Of a DNA stretch of 64,000 nt, positions 18,226-27,285 are shown piece by piece. Source of the DNA: Chryseobacterium sp. JM1. Its GTDB lineage: Bacteria; Bacteroidota; Bacteroidia; Flavobacteriales; Weeksellaceae. The position numbers were made by a program, and so were the translations under genes. Every line of letters starts with the position of its first letter. Within the stretch, counting starts at the first letter, position 1. The stretch covers positions 62,001-126,000 of the forward strand of contig NZ_JPRN01000003.1 of the NCBI RefSeq assembly GCF_000737715.1, written 5' to 3'. The notes under the pieces are model-generated. The model made no database searches. It was not told the origin of the DNA and saw nothing but the letters and a program-made list of their open reading frames with translations.

Positions 18226-19095
18226 TTATAATTCTTCATGGCTTATTTCCTTTACATGATAGATGATTTTCTTTTGGTAGTTGTCTCCCAGGGAAAATTC
18301 TATGGTCAGTTTATGTTCCAACACTTCTTTAGTTTTAAAATCTAATAAAATCTGCCCTTTATATTTTTCCAGTTTTGGAAAATCGGTTTCACTGTTATAA
18401 GTGATTTCCTTTCTCTTCATTTCCCCATAAAACATTTCCCAATTTTTATCCGAAGGGATGCTTCCGGTATACTGTACCAGTAATAATTCATCATCACAAC
18501 GCATGGCCTCGGGCTCTACACGCTCGTCTATATCTATTATGGTATTGGCCATAAAATTACGGTAGCGCACCCTATGCTTTACCTGATTTTCCTTTTCATA
18601 TCTTCCATAAAACGGATGCAGGATCATTCCAAAATGATTATATTTTAAAAAATCCGTACCCACTAAATGTTCCTTTTGGTAAAAGTCTTTTAAAAACATA
18701 TAAAAATCCTCCGCCTTTTTGCCTACATAAGATCGGGAGAGCTTTTCTACTGTTTTTTCCACTCTGTCTTGGAGAATGGGCAGTGCCTGTACGTTTTTTA
18801 AACGGCCATATCCGTCCGTTATGAGCACGACATCATCATTGATCTCTGCAATTCTGTTTAAAAAATCTTTTTCGGACAGTGACAGTTCCTTATCCCTGTG
18901 AACCCGGTCAAAAATTTCGATATGATATTCAAATTTGTCTTCTTCTAAAAGCTTCAGCGTGACATGAAAATTTTTGTTGAGCTCACTTCTATGCGTTTCC
19001 CCATTGATGGTAGTATATTCATTATAGGTATAGCGATAAAACTTCTTTCCTTTTACAAGGTTTAATCTGACATTTATCGGAAATACGGGCTCCAT
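18226..19095 (-). CDS. Hypothetical protein of the VgrG island
   Basis: A 289-residue cytosolic protein with alternating charged beta strands (NVRLNLVKGKKFYRYTYNEY) and a helical middle (QDRVEKTVEKLSRSYVGKKAEDF). No family recognised. It lies between two effector/immunity pairs on the same strand, 40 bases after the lipoprotein gene and 130 bases before the M15-type gene. An effector-specific adaptor or chaperone for the next gene is the simplest contextual guess, but nothing in the sequence proves it. Confidence 0.65.
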   Translation of the reverse strand: MEPVFPINVRLNLVKGKKFYRYTYNEYTTINGETHRSELNKNFHVTLKLLEEDKFEYHIEIFDRVHRDKELSLSEKDFLNRIAEINDDVVLITDGYGRLKNVQALPILQDRVEKTVEKLSRSYVGKKAEDFYMFLKDFYQKEHLVGTDFLKYNHFGMILHPFYGRYEKENQVKHRVRYRNFMANTIIDIDERVEPEAMRCDDELLLVQYTGSIPSDKNWEMFYGEMKRKEITYNSETDFPKLEKYKGQILLDFKTKEVLEHKLTIEFSLGDNYQKKIIYHVKEISHEEL

Positions 19096-19135
19096 AATTA
19101 ACTCCTTTTATAACTTATTACTGCTGATTCAACCA

Positions 19136-19627
19136 TTATTTTGATGTAAAAACCACTTTCCCTCCGGAGGAAATCCACTGGCTTTTTTTGTTCCATGATC
19201 CATCACAGTCCTGTTGCAGCTGTTTAATTATTTTAGCTTTATTGATGTCGATAATGGCACATGTATAGTTTTCGTGCAGGGTACTGTCCTTCACACTTTC
19301 ATGCACATATTCTTTGATAATACCGTCTACTACTACATATTTTGCATTAGGGGACAGGGAAGAAAAGAGTTCACTTCCGGTACCTTTAAAATCACTGCCT
19401 TTACCTACTTTTATCTTCTTTTTATGATGAATGATATGAAGATTATACCATAGTTTCATAGGGCTGTTATAGGACGCATAATAAAGGGATATATTATCGT
19501 TCAGCTTAATGATCGTGTCTTTCTTTATCGTTTTATTCTGTTGTACATCATGATTTCGCTGGGACATCGTGTTTCCACAGGTAATAAAAATGATTAAAAT
19601 CATTAAGATGGATGTTATTTTTTTCAT
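19136..19627 (-). CDS. Lipoprotein, probable immunity of the lysozyme-like effector
   Basis: 163 residues with a signal MKKITSILMILIIFITCGN, Cys17 as likely lipidation site (a cut at MSQ is also possible). The mature domain is small, beta-rich and contains two cysteines (YTCAI, QQDCDGSWN). Its start overlaps the stop of the 557-residue effector by 4 bases (ATGA), so the two are translationally coupled. A periplasm-facing lipoprotein coupled to a cell-wall enzyme is the standard layout of an effector/immunity pair. Family not recognised. Confidence 0.7.
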   Translation of the reverse strand: MKKITSILMILIIFITCGNTMSQRNHDVQQNKTIKKDTIIKLNDNISLYYASYNSPMKLWYNLHIIHHKKKIKVGKGSDFKGTGSELFSSLSPNAKYVVVDGIIKEYVHESVKDSTLHENYTCAIIDINKAKIIKQLQQDCDGSWNKKSQWISSGGKVVFTSK

Positions 19628-21297
19628 GATGATAAGTTTGAGTTTTTTTCCATTTTTTCATAACGTTTGTCCATATCGGTACCTCTTCTTGCATTCCCGT
19701 AATCATCAAGGATTTCCTTTTCATATTTCCCGTGCATATCTCCCCAATCGGCAGGGTTTCTTGATAGTTTTTCTAATTTTTCACCTTCTTTTTTGGTTTT
19801 GTTTTCTTTGGCTGTGTTGGCATCTTTTTTGGCAAAAAACCGGCCTAATGCAGCACCGAAATCGTCTTCTACATACCCAGGCCTGTTAATGTGATGATCC
19901 AATGCAGTTGCTTTTCCTAATTTTGACAGTAGATAATCTGACAGTTTATATGAATAACCTGTAGGTGTCAAAGGAAGCACTACCTCTTTTAACCTTTTGA
20001 TAAAATCCACCACTTGCTTTTCCTGAAATACCTTATCAATAACGGCATTCACAATCGGTTGCAGAGGCTTACATTCCACTGTTTTTCCAAATAAAGATTC
20101 TTTACAGTTTTCTCTGATTTTATTGGACAAAGTATTTCCTGTGATTTTCTCTGCTTTAGGATCTGCCGGATCTTTATAATACAGAATCCCTGCATCCACC
20201 GTCCATCCGCATGATACAAATAATTCGTCATACTTTTCAGGATGCTGGGCTTTAAATTCTTCAACCTGCGTCGTAAACTCACCTTTTCCGGTATGATCTA
20301 CTGTTTTCTGCATGGCACCTGCGGTTAGTATCATCTGTTCACCCGAAAGGTCCCAGTCATAAGACTGAACAGAATCCAGTTTCCCTTCATTTTCAGACAT
20401 TCCCACCAGAATAGCCTTTTCTTCAGCCGTAATTTTCTTGTCTTCAATTAATGTATCCCAATCGGAATAGTTTTCAAGTTTTTTCGATCCCCAGTAGGCG
20501 GGTCCATATCTTTTGCTGTACCGGGTACAGGTAATATCATATTTGTTTCCACAATTGCAGTATCTGATCTCAAACCTTTCATTGTCTTTATTTAAAAATT
20601 CATGCGTTTCATCCGGAAACTTCACCTCATCTTCTGTTCCTGTTACTTCAGCTTTGAAATATAAGAACGCATTTGTATCATCCCTTTTATTCAGTTTATC
20701 GATCAGTTTTTTTAAATCTTCATCGCTTTTCGGGCGCATCGTTATTTCTTTCGAATACACCAGTGTTCCATTGATGGTGAATTCAATCTTGCTTTTCTCC
20801 TCCTCACTATCCAAAAATTTGACAGGATTTTCATAGACATTTTCCGCATTGGTCTGTTTATTTTCATGAATTTCCACAGAGAGCTTTCCGCTTGCTCCTT
20901 CACAATGGGCCACAACCCATACTTTCTTTTTAATAGTGGTGCTGTTTATTTTCTCAAAATCAAAATCGGGACTGCCATCCGCTTTTTTCGCTTGTACTTC
21001 TTCTTCCCAGGTAATTTTTACCGACTCCTTTGCTTTTAATTTTACAGAATCTTCTTTATCTGCCTGAATGCTCCTTCTTCCTTTTTTCTCATATTTCTTT
21101 TTTACATCAGATACGGACCCTCCATTTTTTACCGTGTACGTGTCTTCTTTAGTTTCCCAGGTCATTTTAGGAACTTGTTTTGCAAAATATATTTTCACCA
21201 CATTCACTTCATGATCCACCTGGTGCGGCGTATCATAAACCTTTTGATTGGGATTTGCGGAGTAATTATCTTTTCCCTGTTCTTGTTCTTCACTCAT
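19624..21297 (-). CDS. Probable type VI effector, lysozyme-like
   Basis: A 557-residue protein without signal peptide. Residues 1-240 are lysine/glutamate-rich beta segments, including KIYFAKQVPKMTW also seen in reduced form in the M15-type protein. Residues about 300-390 hold ILVGMSENEGKLDSVQSYD, GEQMILTAGAMQ and a partner segment. This pattern is close to Bacteroidetes phage and T6SS glycoside hydrolases in which the Glu of SENEG is the candidate general acid. The C-terminal 100 residues are basic and charged. I infer a muramidase-type effector exported with VgrG. Its immunity gene overlaps its end. The enzymatic class is a motif-level guess. Confidence 0.6.
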   Translation of the reverse strand: MSEEQEQGKDNYSANPNQKVYDTPHQVDHEVNVVKIYFAKQVPKMTWETKEDTYTVKNGGSVSDVKKKYEKKGRRSIQADKEDSVKLKAKESVKITWEEEVQAKKADGSPDFDFEKINSTTIKKKVWVVAHCEGASGKLSVEIHENKQTNAENVYENPVKFLDSEEEKSKIEFTINGTLVYSKEITMRPKSDEDLKKLIDKLNKRDDTNAFLYFKAEVTGTEDEVKFPDETHEFLNKDNERFEIRYCNCGNKYDITCTRYSKRYGPAYWGSKKLENYSDWDTLIEDKKITAEEKAILVGMSENEGKLDSVQSYDWDLSGEQMILTAGAMQKTVDHTGKGEFTTQVEEFKAQHPEKYDELFVSCGWTVDAGILYYKDPADPKAEKITGNTLSNKIRENCKESLFGKTVECKPLQPIVNAVIDKVFQEKQVVDFIKRLKEVVLPLTPTGYSYKLSDYLLSKLGKATALDHHINRPGYVEDDFGAALGRFFAKKDANTAKENKTKKEGEKLEKLSRNPADWGDMHGKYEKEILDDYGNARRGTDMDKRYEKMEKNSNLSS

Positions 21298-21317
21298 GAC
21301 GTTTTATTTTGAGCTGA

Positions 21318-21893
21318 TTATTGGAAATCATTTGACTTATTATATTTTGTTTTCAGGTCTTTAATCACTTTTAATTTTAACTTTTCGGGTAAATTTTTTA
21401 ATGTAGTATCCAGGTTATCATTAATTTTACATTTCCCATCTTCTCCGCAATGGTATTTTATATGATACAGGTATTTTTTATGGTTGTAAAATATAATGCA
21501 GGAGACTTTTGTATCATTATCCCAATTTCCGCAATAGGTAAAAGGTATTAAGACCGCCTGATGCTTATTGATATTATGATCTGATATATTATTTGTTTTT
21601 AAATTGATTAAACCTGATTGTGCATCAGGATAACTGTAAACTACAGTGTCGCTGTAATTTTTATTTTTAACGGTGGCACTGATAATGGTTACCACTCCGT
21701 CAAATCTTTCTTTTTCAGCATTACAGGGATTAATGACTTTTACGTTAAGTGTATTGGGTACGGTTCCGTCTTTAAAATTTTTATGTACAGTCAATGAATC
21801 CTGATAATACACTTTCAGGCTGTCATGAACAGCCTTTTGCCCGCAAGCAGGAACAAAGAAAAATAATATGAGACTTGTAACTAAGCTTTTCAT
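21318..21893 (-). CDS. Hypothetical lipoprotein of the VgrG island
   Basis: I choose ATG 21893 (MKSLVTSLILFFFVPACGQKA), which creates a clean lipoprotein signal with Cys17; the longer frame begins at 21962 with 23 hydrophilic residues in front. The mature protein of about 175 residues has beta strands and several Cys (NPCNAEKERFD, YCGNWDND, CGEDGKCKIND) suggesting disulfides. It lies between the PAAR fusion's XAC2610-like partner and the lysozyme-like gene. It may be a second immunity protein; function otherwise unknown. Confidence 0.7.
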   Translation of the reverse strand: MKSLVTSLILFFFVPACGQKAVHDSLKVYYQDSLTVHKNFKDGTVPNTLNVKVINPCNAEKERFDGVVTIISATVKNKNYSDTVVYSYPDAQSGLINLKTNNISDHNINKHQAVLIPFTYCGNWDNDTKVSCIIFYNHKKYLYHIKYHCGEDGKCKINDNLDTTLKNLPEKLKLKVIKDLKTKYNKSNDFQ

Positions 21894-21972
21894 TTTTTGT
21901 ATACTCAATAAGTAATTCACCATTTTTACCCGTGCTGTTTTCTGTTTTTCCTGAACACTCAAGGATATTTAT

Positions 21973-22776
21973 CTACCAACAAAGTTGATCTGATACTGCA
22001 TATTCTGTACATTGATCAACAGTCTTCAGTTTGCCCCCGACAATTTTATTTTTATAGAGTTTTCTTTCTTTGGTATCACTCACTCCGGTTATTACGTATT
22101 TTCCTGTTTTGTCCCATCCATAGAATGCTGCTTTATCAAAAAAATCTGGTACAAATATAAATTTGCTTTCTTTTTCAGACCATTTGTAAAATTGATACAT
22201 ATCATTGTCCCTCATAGAGCTTGCAAGATCCAGAATAAGAAGATCTTCATACCCATCATTATCCATATCTGTTATCGTTATAAAGTTATAATCTGAATTA
22301 CGAAAAATCATTTTTTTCCTGTTGGCAAAATCATTTTCTTTAAAATCTTTATTTTTATAATAATCATACGTATCATCATATGAATTCTTATTTATAGCTT
22401 GCCAATGCTGAAGCTCAATAGTTCCTTCTATACATTCGTATGCAGACTTAGGTAAAAGGTTATTTGTGTCTTCTTGTATTTCAGCAATTGTATAATTTTT
22501 TCTTCCTGACAAATCTTCAGACTTAGAGAGTTTCAATCGAATGTCTATCTTTTTTTTATTAACCTCTAACGGAACTGTTACTATATATTGCGAAGGAATA
22601 TTCAATGTATCTATATGTTTTGGCGCACTTGGCTTCTTGGAAGGTGTAGGTATTTTACCATCAATCTCCGTAGAATCAATTTTCGCTATATTGATACTCT
22701 CATCGTTTGATATTTTTTTAGGTTGATTTCTCGCACAGGAAATCACCAGTAGTAGTATTACAAAATAATTTTTCAT
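21973..22776 (-). CDS. XAC2610-like lipoprotein, probable immunity of the PAAR effector
   Basis: A 267-residue lipoprotein (MKNYFVILLLVISCARNQ, Cys14). After a proline/serine linker the C-terminal domain has FITITDMDNDGYEDLLIL and MYQFYKWSEKESKFIF, an FG-GAP-like layout that I associate with the XAC2610 family. In Xanthomonas, XAC2610 is a periplasmic inhibitor of a secreted lysozyme-type effector. Here the gene overlaps the PAAR/transglycosylase gene by 4 bases, which fits an immunity protein for a cell-wall enzyme. The family link is from memory; a search would settle it. Confidence 0.7.
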   Translation of the reverse strand: MKNYFVILLLVISCARNQPKKISNDESINIAKIDSTEIDGKIPTPSKKPSAPKHIDTLNIPSQYIVTVPLEVNKKKIDIRLKLSKSEDLSGRKNYTIAEIQEDTNNLLPKSAYECIEGTIELQHWQAINKNSYDDTYDYYKNKDFKENDFANRKKMIFRNSDYNFITITDMDNDGYEDLLILDLASSMRDNDMYQFYKWSEKESKFIFVPDFFDKAAFYGWDKTGKYVITGVSDTKERKLYKNKIVGGKLKTVDQCTEYAVSDQLCW

Positions 22777-24323
22777 TCAGTTATATTGCTAATCTTTTCA
22801 ACATAATAAATTTTTATCCCTTTATATTCTTCATGGTTTTTGAAAGTTGCATTTCCATTACTATCAATATTCGATAGATAATGTCCTCCATTATATAGTT
22901 TTATAAATTCAGCATCCAACAAAGATTTAACAGAAGAATTATCAGCTTTCTGTGGCATATATTTATTTAAATGGGAAAGTTCTGGAATGGTTGTCGGACA
23001 CCATTTATAGGTGAGATTTCCTTCTTTTTGATCCGTCGGCTTTACGGAATAATTGCATTTTTTTAGTAATTTTTCCAAATACTTTTTAGCTGCATCTAAT
23101 TTATCTGAAATCTTTTTATCCATCTTTATAGATAGATTTTCCTTCCAGTTCCATATGTAATTAGGATTTTTATTTATTCTTGTAATGTAATCTTGATCCG
23201 TTTTTTCTCTTTTTTCATACGTAAAATCTATTTGGCATATTCCCCATCCATCCGGTTCTCCATAGTTTGGGATTCCTTTACTTTCAAATACTCTACCGGA
23301 AGGCCCATATATTGCCTCTTTTCGATTTTTTCCTTTTCCTACAAACTCGGGATCCCAAAACTGTCTTACGACTGGATGAAATTCGCTACCTGATTCGTGA
23401 AGAATCATTCTATAGACTGGCCAATATTTTAAATATCCTTTATCATTCATATATTTTTTTACGACTTCTTTTGTAGGATTCTTTCCTCTTATATAAAACT
23501 GAAAGCTACTCAGAATAGAAGTTTTGGCTTCATTCCATACTTCTACAGTTGCAGTGCCTCCTCTGAATAAACCACGAAAATCAACATCCCATTTCGTTTT
23601 CCCTGTATTGGCAATCATGAAAGCATTTCCGCCATCAGACTTTGCAGGAAAATAATCAACATCGTTTCTGTCGTAGAGCGTTGCACTCGCCTTAAACTTA
23701 AATTCTGTCTTTAATCTGAACCGCAAACTTTTATGGATACAGTCCTTTCCTATATAGACTTCAATTCTGATTTTAGGCATCGCAGGTTCCGGTGAAATAA
23801 AAGTAAAAGATTCCGGTTCTATTTTCACATCATTATAAAAAACAGAAACGGTATAGGTATCATCAAGTGCTGCTAAAATCCTATCCTCCAGTGGAATAGG
23901 TTTTGCAAAAGCAGTATTGGGAGTAGGGTCACAAAAAATAAAGGATTCTTTCACCAGTACCGTTTGTTTCTGAACTTTAGTACTGCCCAGATTTTCCCAT
24001 GGACTTAATTTTATAACGCTCATACAGGGAGGAGGAGACATATTTTGGGCAGGCCATTTCGGATGCCCGCAAGTTCCTTTAAACTGAAGGTTGACCATGT
24101 TGTTTCCATCACCCTCTGTGGCCCATAACTGATCCTGAAGATTGATTTCGTTAGACGTAACTTTCAGGTCTCCAAGTACCTTAGCATGAGGACATTTTAA
24201 CTTTGCTCCATGCATGACCACTTCTCTTTTTTCTGTAGGAGAATCTCCGCTAGCTTTTTTTTGCTTTTCTGCTCTTTTTTCAGAAAGCTTACGATCATGC
24301 GCTGAAGTCTTTTGATCTTCCAT
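22773..24323 (-). CDS. PAAR-like (DUF4280) / lytic transglycosylase fusion effector
   Basis: A 516-residue protein. Residues about 30-135 are a DUF4280 PAAR-like domain (VVMHGAKLKCPHAK, TCGHPKWPAQNMSPPPCM, SFIFCDPTPN), which caps the VgrG spike. Residues 150-290 are beta-rich. The C-terminal third resembles an SLT-type transglycosylase: ILHESGSEFHP with the likely catalytic Glu, PDGWGICQID for the usual GxGLMQI line, and KLYNGGHYL for YNAG. I infer a type VI cargo that cuts peptidoglycan in the target periplasm. It is 91 bases after VgrG and overlaps its presumed immunity gene by 4 bases. Confidence 0.8.
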   Translation of the reverse strand: MEDQKTSAHDRKLSEKRAEKQKKASGDSPTEKREVVMHGAKLKCPHAKVLGDLKVTSNEINLQDQLWATEGDGNNMVNLQFKGTCGHPKWPAQNMSPPPCMSVIKLSPWENLGSTKVQKQTVLVKESFIFCDPTPNTAFAKPIPLEDRILAALDDTYTVSVFYNDVKIEPESFTFISPEPAMPKIRIEVYIGKDCIHKSLRFRLKTEFKFKASATLYDRNDVDYFPAKSDGGNAFMIANTGKTKWDVDFRGLFRGGTATVEVWNEAKTSILSSFQFYIRGKNPTKEVVKKYMNDKGYLKYWPVYRMILHESGSEFHPVVRQFWDPEFVGKGKNRKEAIYGPSGRVFESKGIPNYGEPDGWGICQIDFTYEKREKTDQDYITRINKNPNYIWNWKENLSIKMDKKISDKLDAAKKYLEKLLKKCNYSVKPTDQKEGNLTYKWCPTTIPELSHLNKYMPQKADNSSVKSLLDAEFIKLYNGGHYLSNIDSNGNATFKNHEEYKGIKIYYVEKISNITE

Positions 24324-24414
24324 GTGTTAATGTTTAGGATTGGGTTCAATAGTTGGGCCCGGAATTATATTCTTTGACAACAAATGAAATTTTCGTTCAT
24401 CATCCCGGATACAT

Positions 24415-26298
24415 TTAGCCTTTACTTACTTTCACGTCCTTTCCTCCCTGGAATACGGCCAATGATGATCCTCTTAGTTTTAAATCTCCCTTAGAGGTTT
24501 GTATATCTGCTTCCCCGGAAGTACTTTTAAATGCATTACCTGTACTTTGAGTTTGATCTTTTTTGACGATAACACTTTTGTTTTCAGAGGTCTGGGTGTA
24601 CCTCTTTGTAATGGCCTCTGTATGATCATTTCCAACCTGCATGGTGCTGTCCTGTCCAATCTTGGTGGTCATATTCCTTCCCACTGCAATGTGCATGTCT
24701 TCTCCTGCCGTAAAAGTCATATTTTTTGGCGCAGTAACATTAATATTTCCCTGGCCGTCCATAAAATAAGTATTTCCGCTTGGATCTTTAATCGTTACAC
24801 TTTTATCTGCATCATTCATTAAAACTTTAATGCCGCTTCTCGTCTGTATAGATTTCAAATGATTGTTTATACCTCCGCCCAGACCTACCTGCCCATGAAA
24901 CATTCCACCCATGGCAAATGGAAAATCAGGGTTGTGGTATTCAAATCCCACCATAACCTGGTCGCCAATTTCGGGAACCGCTACAAAACCTCTGTTTTGT
25001 GTTATGGCATCGGTTCCACCTGCATCGGGGCTCATCATTCTGATAAAGTGGGTGGTGTCATTTAACTGCCAGTCAAACCGGACCTGTATTCTTCCCTGAT
25101 TCAATGGATCTACATTGGATATCACGGTGGCTACCTGCGGTTCTGCTTTGGGCATTTCAAAATCAGGTTTTGGCATAAAACCGGTCCCTTCAGCGATAGC
25201 TTCAAAGCTTCCGGTATAATATCCTCTTGCATCCACCTCGTGGCTCACCTCTGTGATCATAAGCGTTGTAAAATGGGAGGTATCATTGCTGTCCGTCTTT
25301 CTCATGGCCAAATCTGCCACACAGCCAATGTACAGGAACGGAACCGTTGTATGTCCTGAAACGGTAAAAACTTCTACCGCTTTACTTCCTCTTGCGCTTT
25401 TTTGGGAATCATCCACATCACGGAACATATTGGCGTTGATAGGAGTGGGGGTTAATGACCGGGTGGTGAAAATACTGTCATTCAGTTCATAAGCTTTGGA
25501 AGATAATTCTCCTAAATGTTTTACAGAATCATCCACGCCCACCATTTTAGTATGGCTGCTGCTGTTATAGCCAAAGTATTCCGGCTTGGTGTGAACGGCC
25601 TTTAGCTCCACATTTACATCATTGACATTACTTCCATACACCAGCAGGATAGGTTTTTCAGAAGTGGGGAGTTTTCCGAAATGAAGAATTTCACCATCAT
25701 AATAAAACTGTTCTCCGTAGGCTTCCGCAATTCGCGTAAGGTAATTGTAATGGGTTTCGTTGTATTGTGAAGTGTAACTGATATAACTTTTGTTTTGGGT
25801 ATCTATCCTGAAATCAAATTTGTTTGAGCCTAATGTTTCATTGATAATCCGGGTGGCAATGATATTGGTATTCACCTCCTGACCTCCTCCGAAACTTTGG
25901 GTATGCGGAGCAGAATCCATCAGAATAGTGGGACTTTTTCCTTTTAAGACAATATTTCCCAGACTCATTTTTTCCTGACTGAATGCCACTTTGGTAATGA
26001 GGCCCACAAATGTTCTTTCGGGGCTTTCATTTTCGTAATCTTTATATTTAAAAACAACGGTGATTCTTTTTCCTAAAAACTTTTGGGCCTGTTCAAGGTT
26101 GTGATTTTGTGCTTCACCTAAAGAATCATGAGCCAATACCAGTTCGAAATCATGGTGCTTTCTTGCACTCTGCTGTAAACGAAAGTGTTTAAAGTGATTG
26201 ACAGTCTTGCCCTCAACCACAATTTCCAGTTTTACCACACGGTTGATCCCCGAAATATGGTTTTCTGAAACTTTCTCAGAATTTGAGGTGTTTTTCAT
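24415..26298 (-). CDS. vgrG: Type VI secretion Vgr family protein (VgrG/TssI)
   Basis: 627 residues. The N-terminal half is gp27-like (RVVKLEIVVEGKTVNHFKHF, YNETHYNYLTRIAEAYGEQF). Residues about 385-480 are the gp5 OB fold (SNVDPLNQGRIQVRFDWQ, RGFVAVPEIGDQVMVGFEY). The C-terminus is a repetitive beta-helix spike (DMHIAVGRNMTTKIGQD and similar lines). It forms the puncturing tip of the Bacteroidetes (subtype iii) T6SS and would carry the DUF4280 protein encoded next. No sheath or baseplate gene is in the window, so this is an orphan vgrG island served by an apparatus encoded elsewhere. It is probably the first gene of the operon. Confidence 0.92.
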   Translation of the reverse strand: MKNTSNSEKVSENHISGINRVVKLEIVVEGKTVNHFKHFRLQQSARKHHDFELVLAHDSLGEAQNHNLEQAQKFLGKRITVVFKYKDYENESPERTFVGLITKVAFSQEKMSLGNIVLKGKSPTILMDSAPHTQSFGGGQEVNTNIIATRIINETLGSNKFDFRIDTQNKSYISYTSQYNETHYNYLTRIAEAYGEQFYYDGEILHFGKLPTSEKPILLVYGSNVNDVNVELKAVHTKPEYFGYNSSSHTKMVGVDDSVKHLGELSSKAYELNDSIFTTRSLTPTPINANMFRDVDDSQKSARGSKAVEVFTVSGHTTVPFLYIGCVADLAMRKTDSNDTSHFTTLMITEVSHEVDARGYYTGSFEAIAEGTGFMPKPDFEMPKAEPQVATVISNVDPLNQGRIQVRFDWQLNDTTHFIRMMSPDAGGTDAITQNRGFVAVPEIGDQVMVGFEYHNPDFPFAMGGMFHGQVGLGGGINNHLKSIQTRSGIKVLMNDADKSVTIKDPSGNTYFMDGQGNINVTAPKNMTFTAGEDMHIAVGRNMTTKIGQDSTMQVGNDHTEAITKRYTQTSENKSVIVKKDQTQSTGNAFKSTSGEADIQTSKGDLKLRGSSLAVFQGGKDVKVSKG

Positions 26299-26455
26299 AA
26301 TATTTGGTGCGTTTTATTTGGTATTATGTCACCTAAGTTAGATAAAAAATAGACTATACAATTTAAATTCTCATTAAATCTTTTAAATTGTAGTAAAACT
26401 ACGACTGACTGAAAATCAGGCTTAAATTGCTTTAGAGTGATGATTTAAAAAAAAT

Positions 26456-26481
26456 ATTTTTTTAGAAAGTTTAAGATTTTG
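26456..26481 (+). repeat. 26-base exact repeat of transposase interior
   Basis: Identical to bases 26702-26727 inside the transposase gene, but lying outside the element's left palindrome. See the finding on this duplication. Confidence 0.7.
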
Positions 26482-26508
26482 AGGGAATTTTAGTTTAGCA
26501 AGTACACC

Positions 26509-27208
26509 GTTACCGCACGAATCTTTTCGTGTGGTTTTATTTCTTACAATTACATTTTGTGGTTTTATAAAACATTTTATCTTTAAAAAAACATAATTGA
26601 TGAGTCGTAATTACAAATTCCACAATCCTGAAGGTTTGTATTTCATAAGCTTTGCTGTTGTAGGCTGGCTGTATGTTTTTACCAGAGATGAATACAAAGA
26701 AATTTTTTTAGAAAGTTTAAGATTTTGCCAAAAAAATAAAGGAATGGAAATATATGCGTGGTGCATCATGTCAAACCATGTACACTTAGTTTTCAGAAGT
26801 ATAAATGGGCAAAAACCTGAAAGTCTGATTGGTGATTTAAAAAGATTTACAAGTAAAGCAATTGTGGCAGCAATCAAGGAAAATTCTACAGAAAGCAGAA
26901 AAGAGTTTTTATTAGATTTCTTCCTTAAAGAAGGTTCAAAAACTTCAAATGTAACTCAATATCAGTTTTGGAGACATGATAATCACCCAATTGAGTTATG
27001 GAGCAACAAGGTAATTAGCCAGAAGATTAATTATGTACATCAAAATCCTGTAAAAGCGGGTTTAGTTTTTCGCGCGGAAGATTATAGATATAGCAGTGCA
27101 ATAGATTATTCTGATGGAAAAGGACTTTTAGATGATATTGTTGTTTTTGGAATGTTTGATTGATATTACTTAAATATTAGAACCACACGAAAGGATTCGT
27201 GCGGTAAC
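26509..27208 (+). mobile_element. REP/RAYT element with terminal palindromes
   Basis: A 700-base unit bounded by 28-base inverted repeats (26509-26536 and 27181-27208) that match at 27 of 28 positions. Each end is itself a small palindrome around cacgaa/ttcgtg. Between them lies one REP-associated tyrosine transposase gene. No target-site duplication was found, as expected for Y1-type transposases. The left end is next to the vgrG promoter region. Confidence 0.75.
26600..27163 (+). CDS. REP-associated tyrosine transposase (Y1_Tnp)
   Basis: 187 residues from ATG 26600; a TTG one codon earlier is also in frame. It has the Y1/IS200-type HUH signature SNHVHLVF (residues about 57-64), with the catalytic Tyr probably in the helix near INYVHQNPVKAG. 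The helical tail YRYSSAIDYSDGKGLLDD is typical of the RAYT branch. RAYTs nick and move the hairpin REP sequences that flank them as single-strand DNA. Flanking palindromes are intact and the gene is full length, so the element may be active. Confidence 0.9.
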   Translation: MSRNYKFHNPEGLYFISFAVVGWLYVFTRDEYKEIFLESLRFCQKNKGMEIYAWCIMSNHVHLVFRSINGQKPESLIGDLKRFTSKAIVAAIKENSTESRKEFLLDFFLKEGSKTSNVTQYQFWRHDNHPIELWSNKVISQKINYVHQNPVKAGLVFRAEDYRYSSAIDYSDGKGLLDDIVVFGMFD

Positions 27209-27237
27209 TGGATATGGATTTAAAAGATTGGATAAAT

Positions 27238-27268
27238 TAAAAAGCCTTCCAAGAAAACTGAAAGGCTG
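27238..27268 (-). terminator. Rho-independent terminator
   Basis: Stem agcctt/aaggct (plus 27243-27248 and 27262-27267) with a T-run on the minus strand. It sits just after the stop of the MG2-type gene at 27286. Confidence 0.7.
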
Positions 27269-27285
27269 TTTAATATATAAAAATA

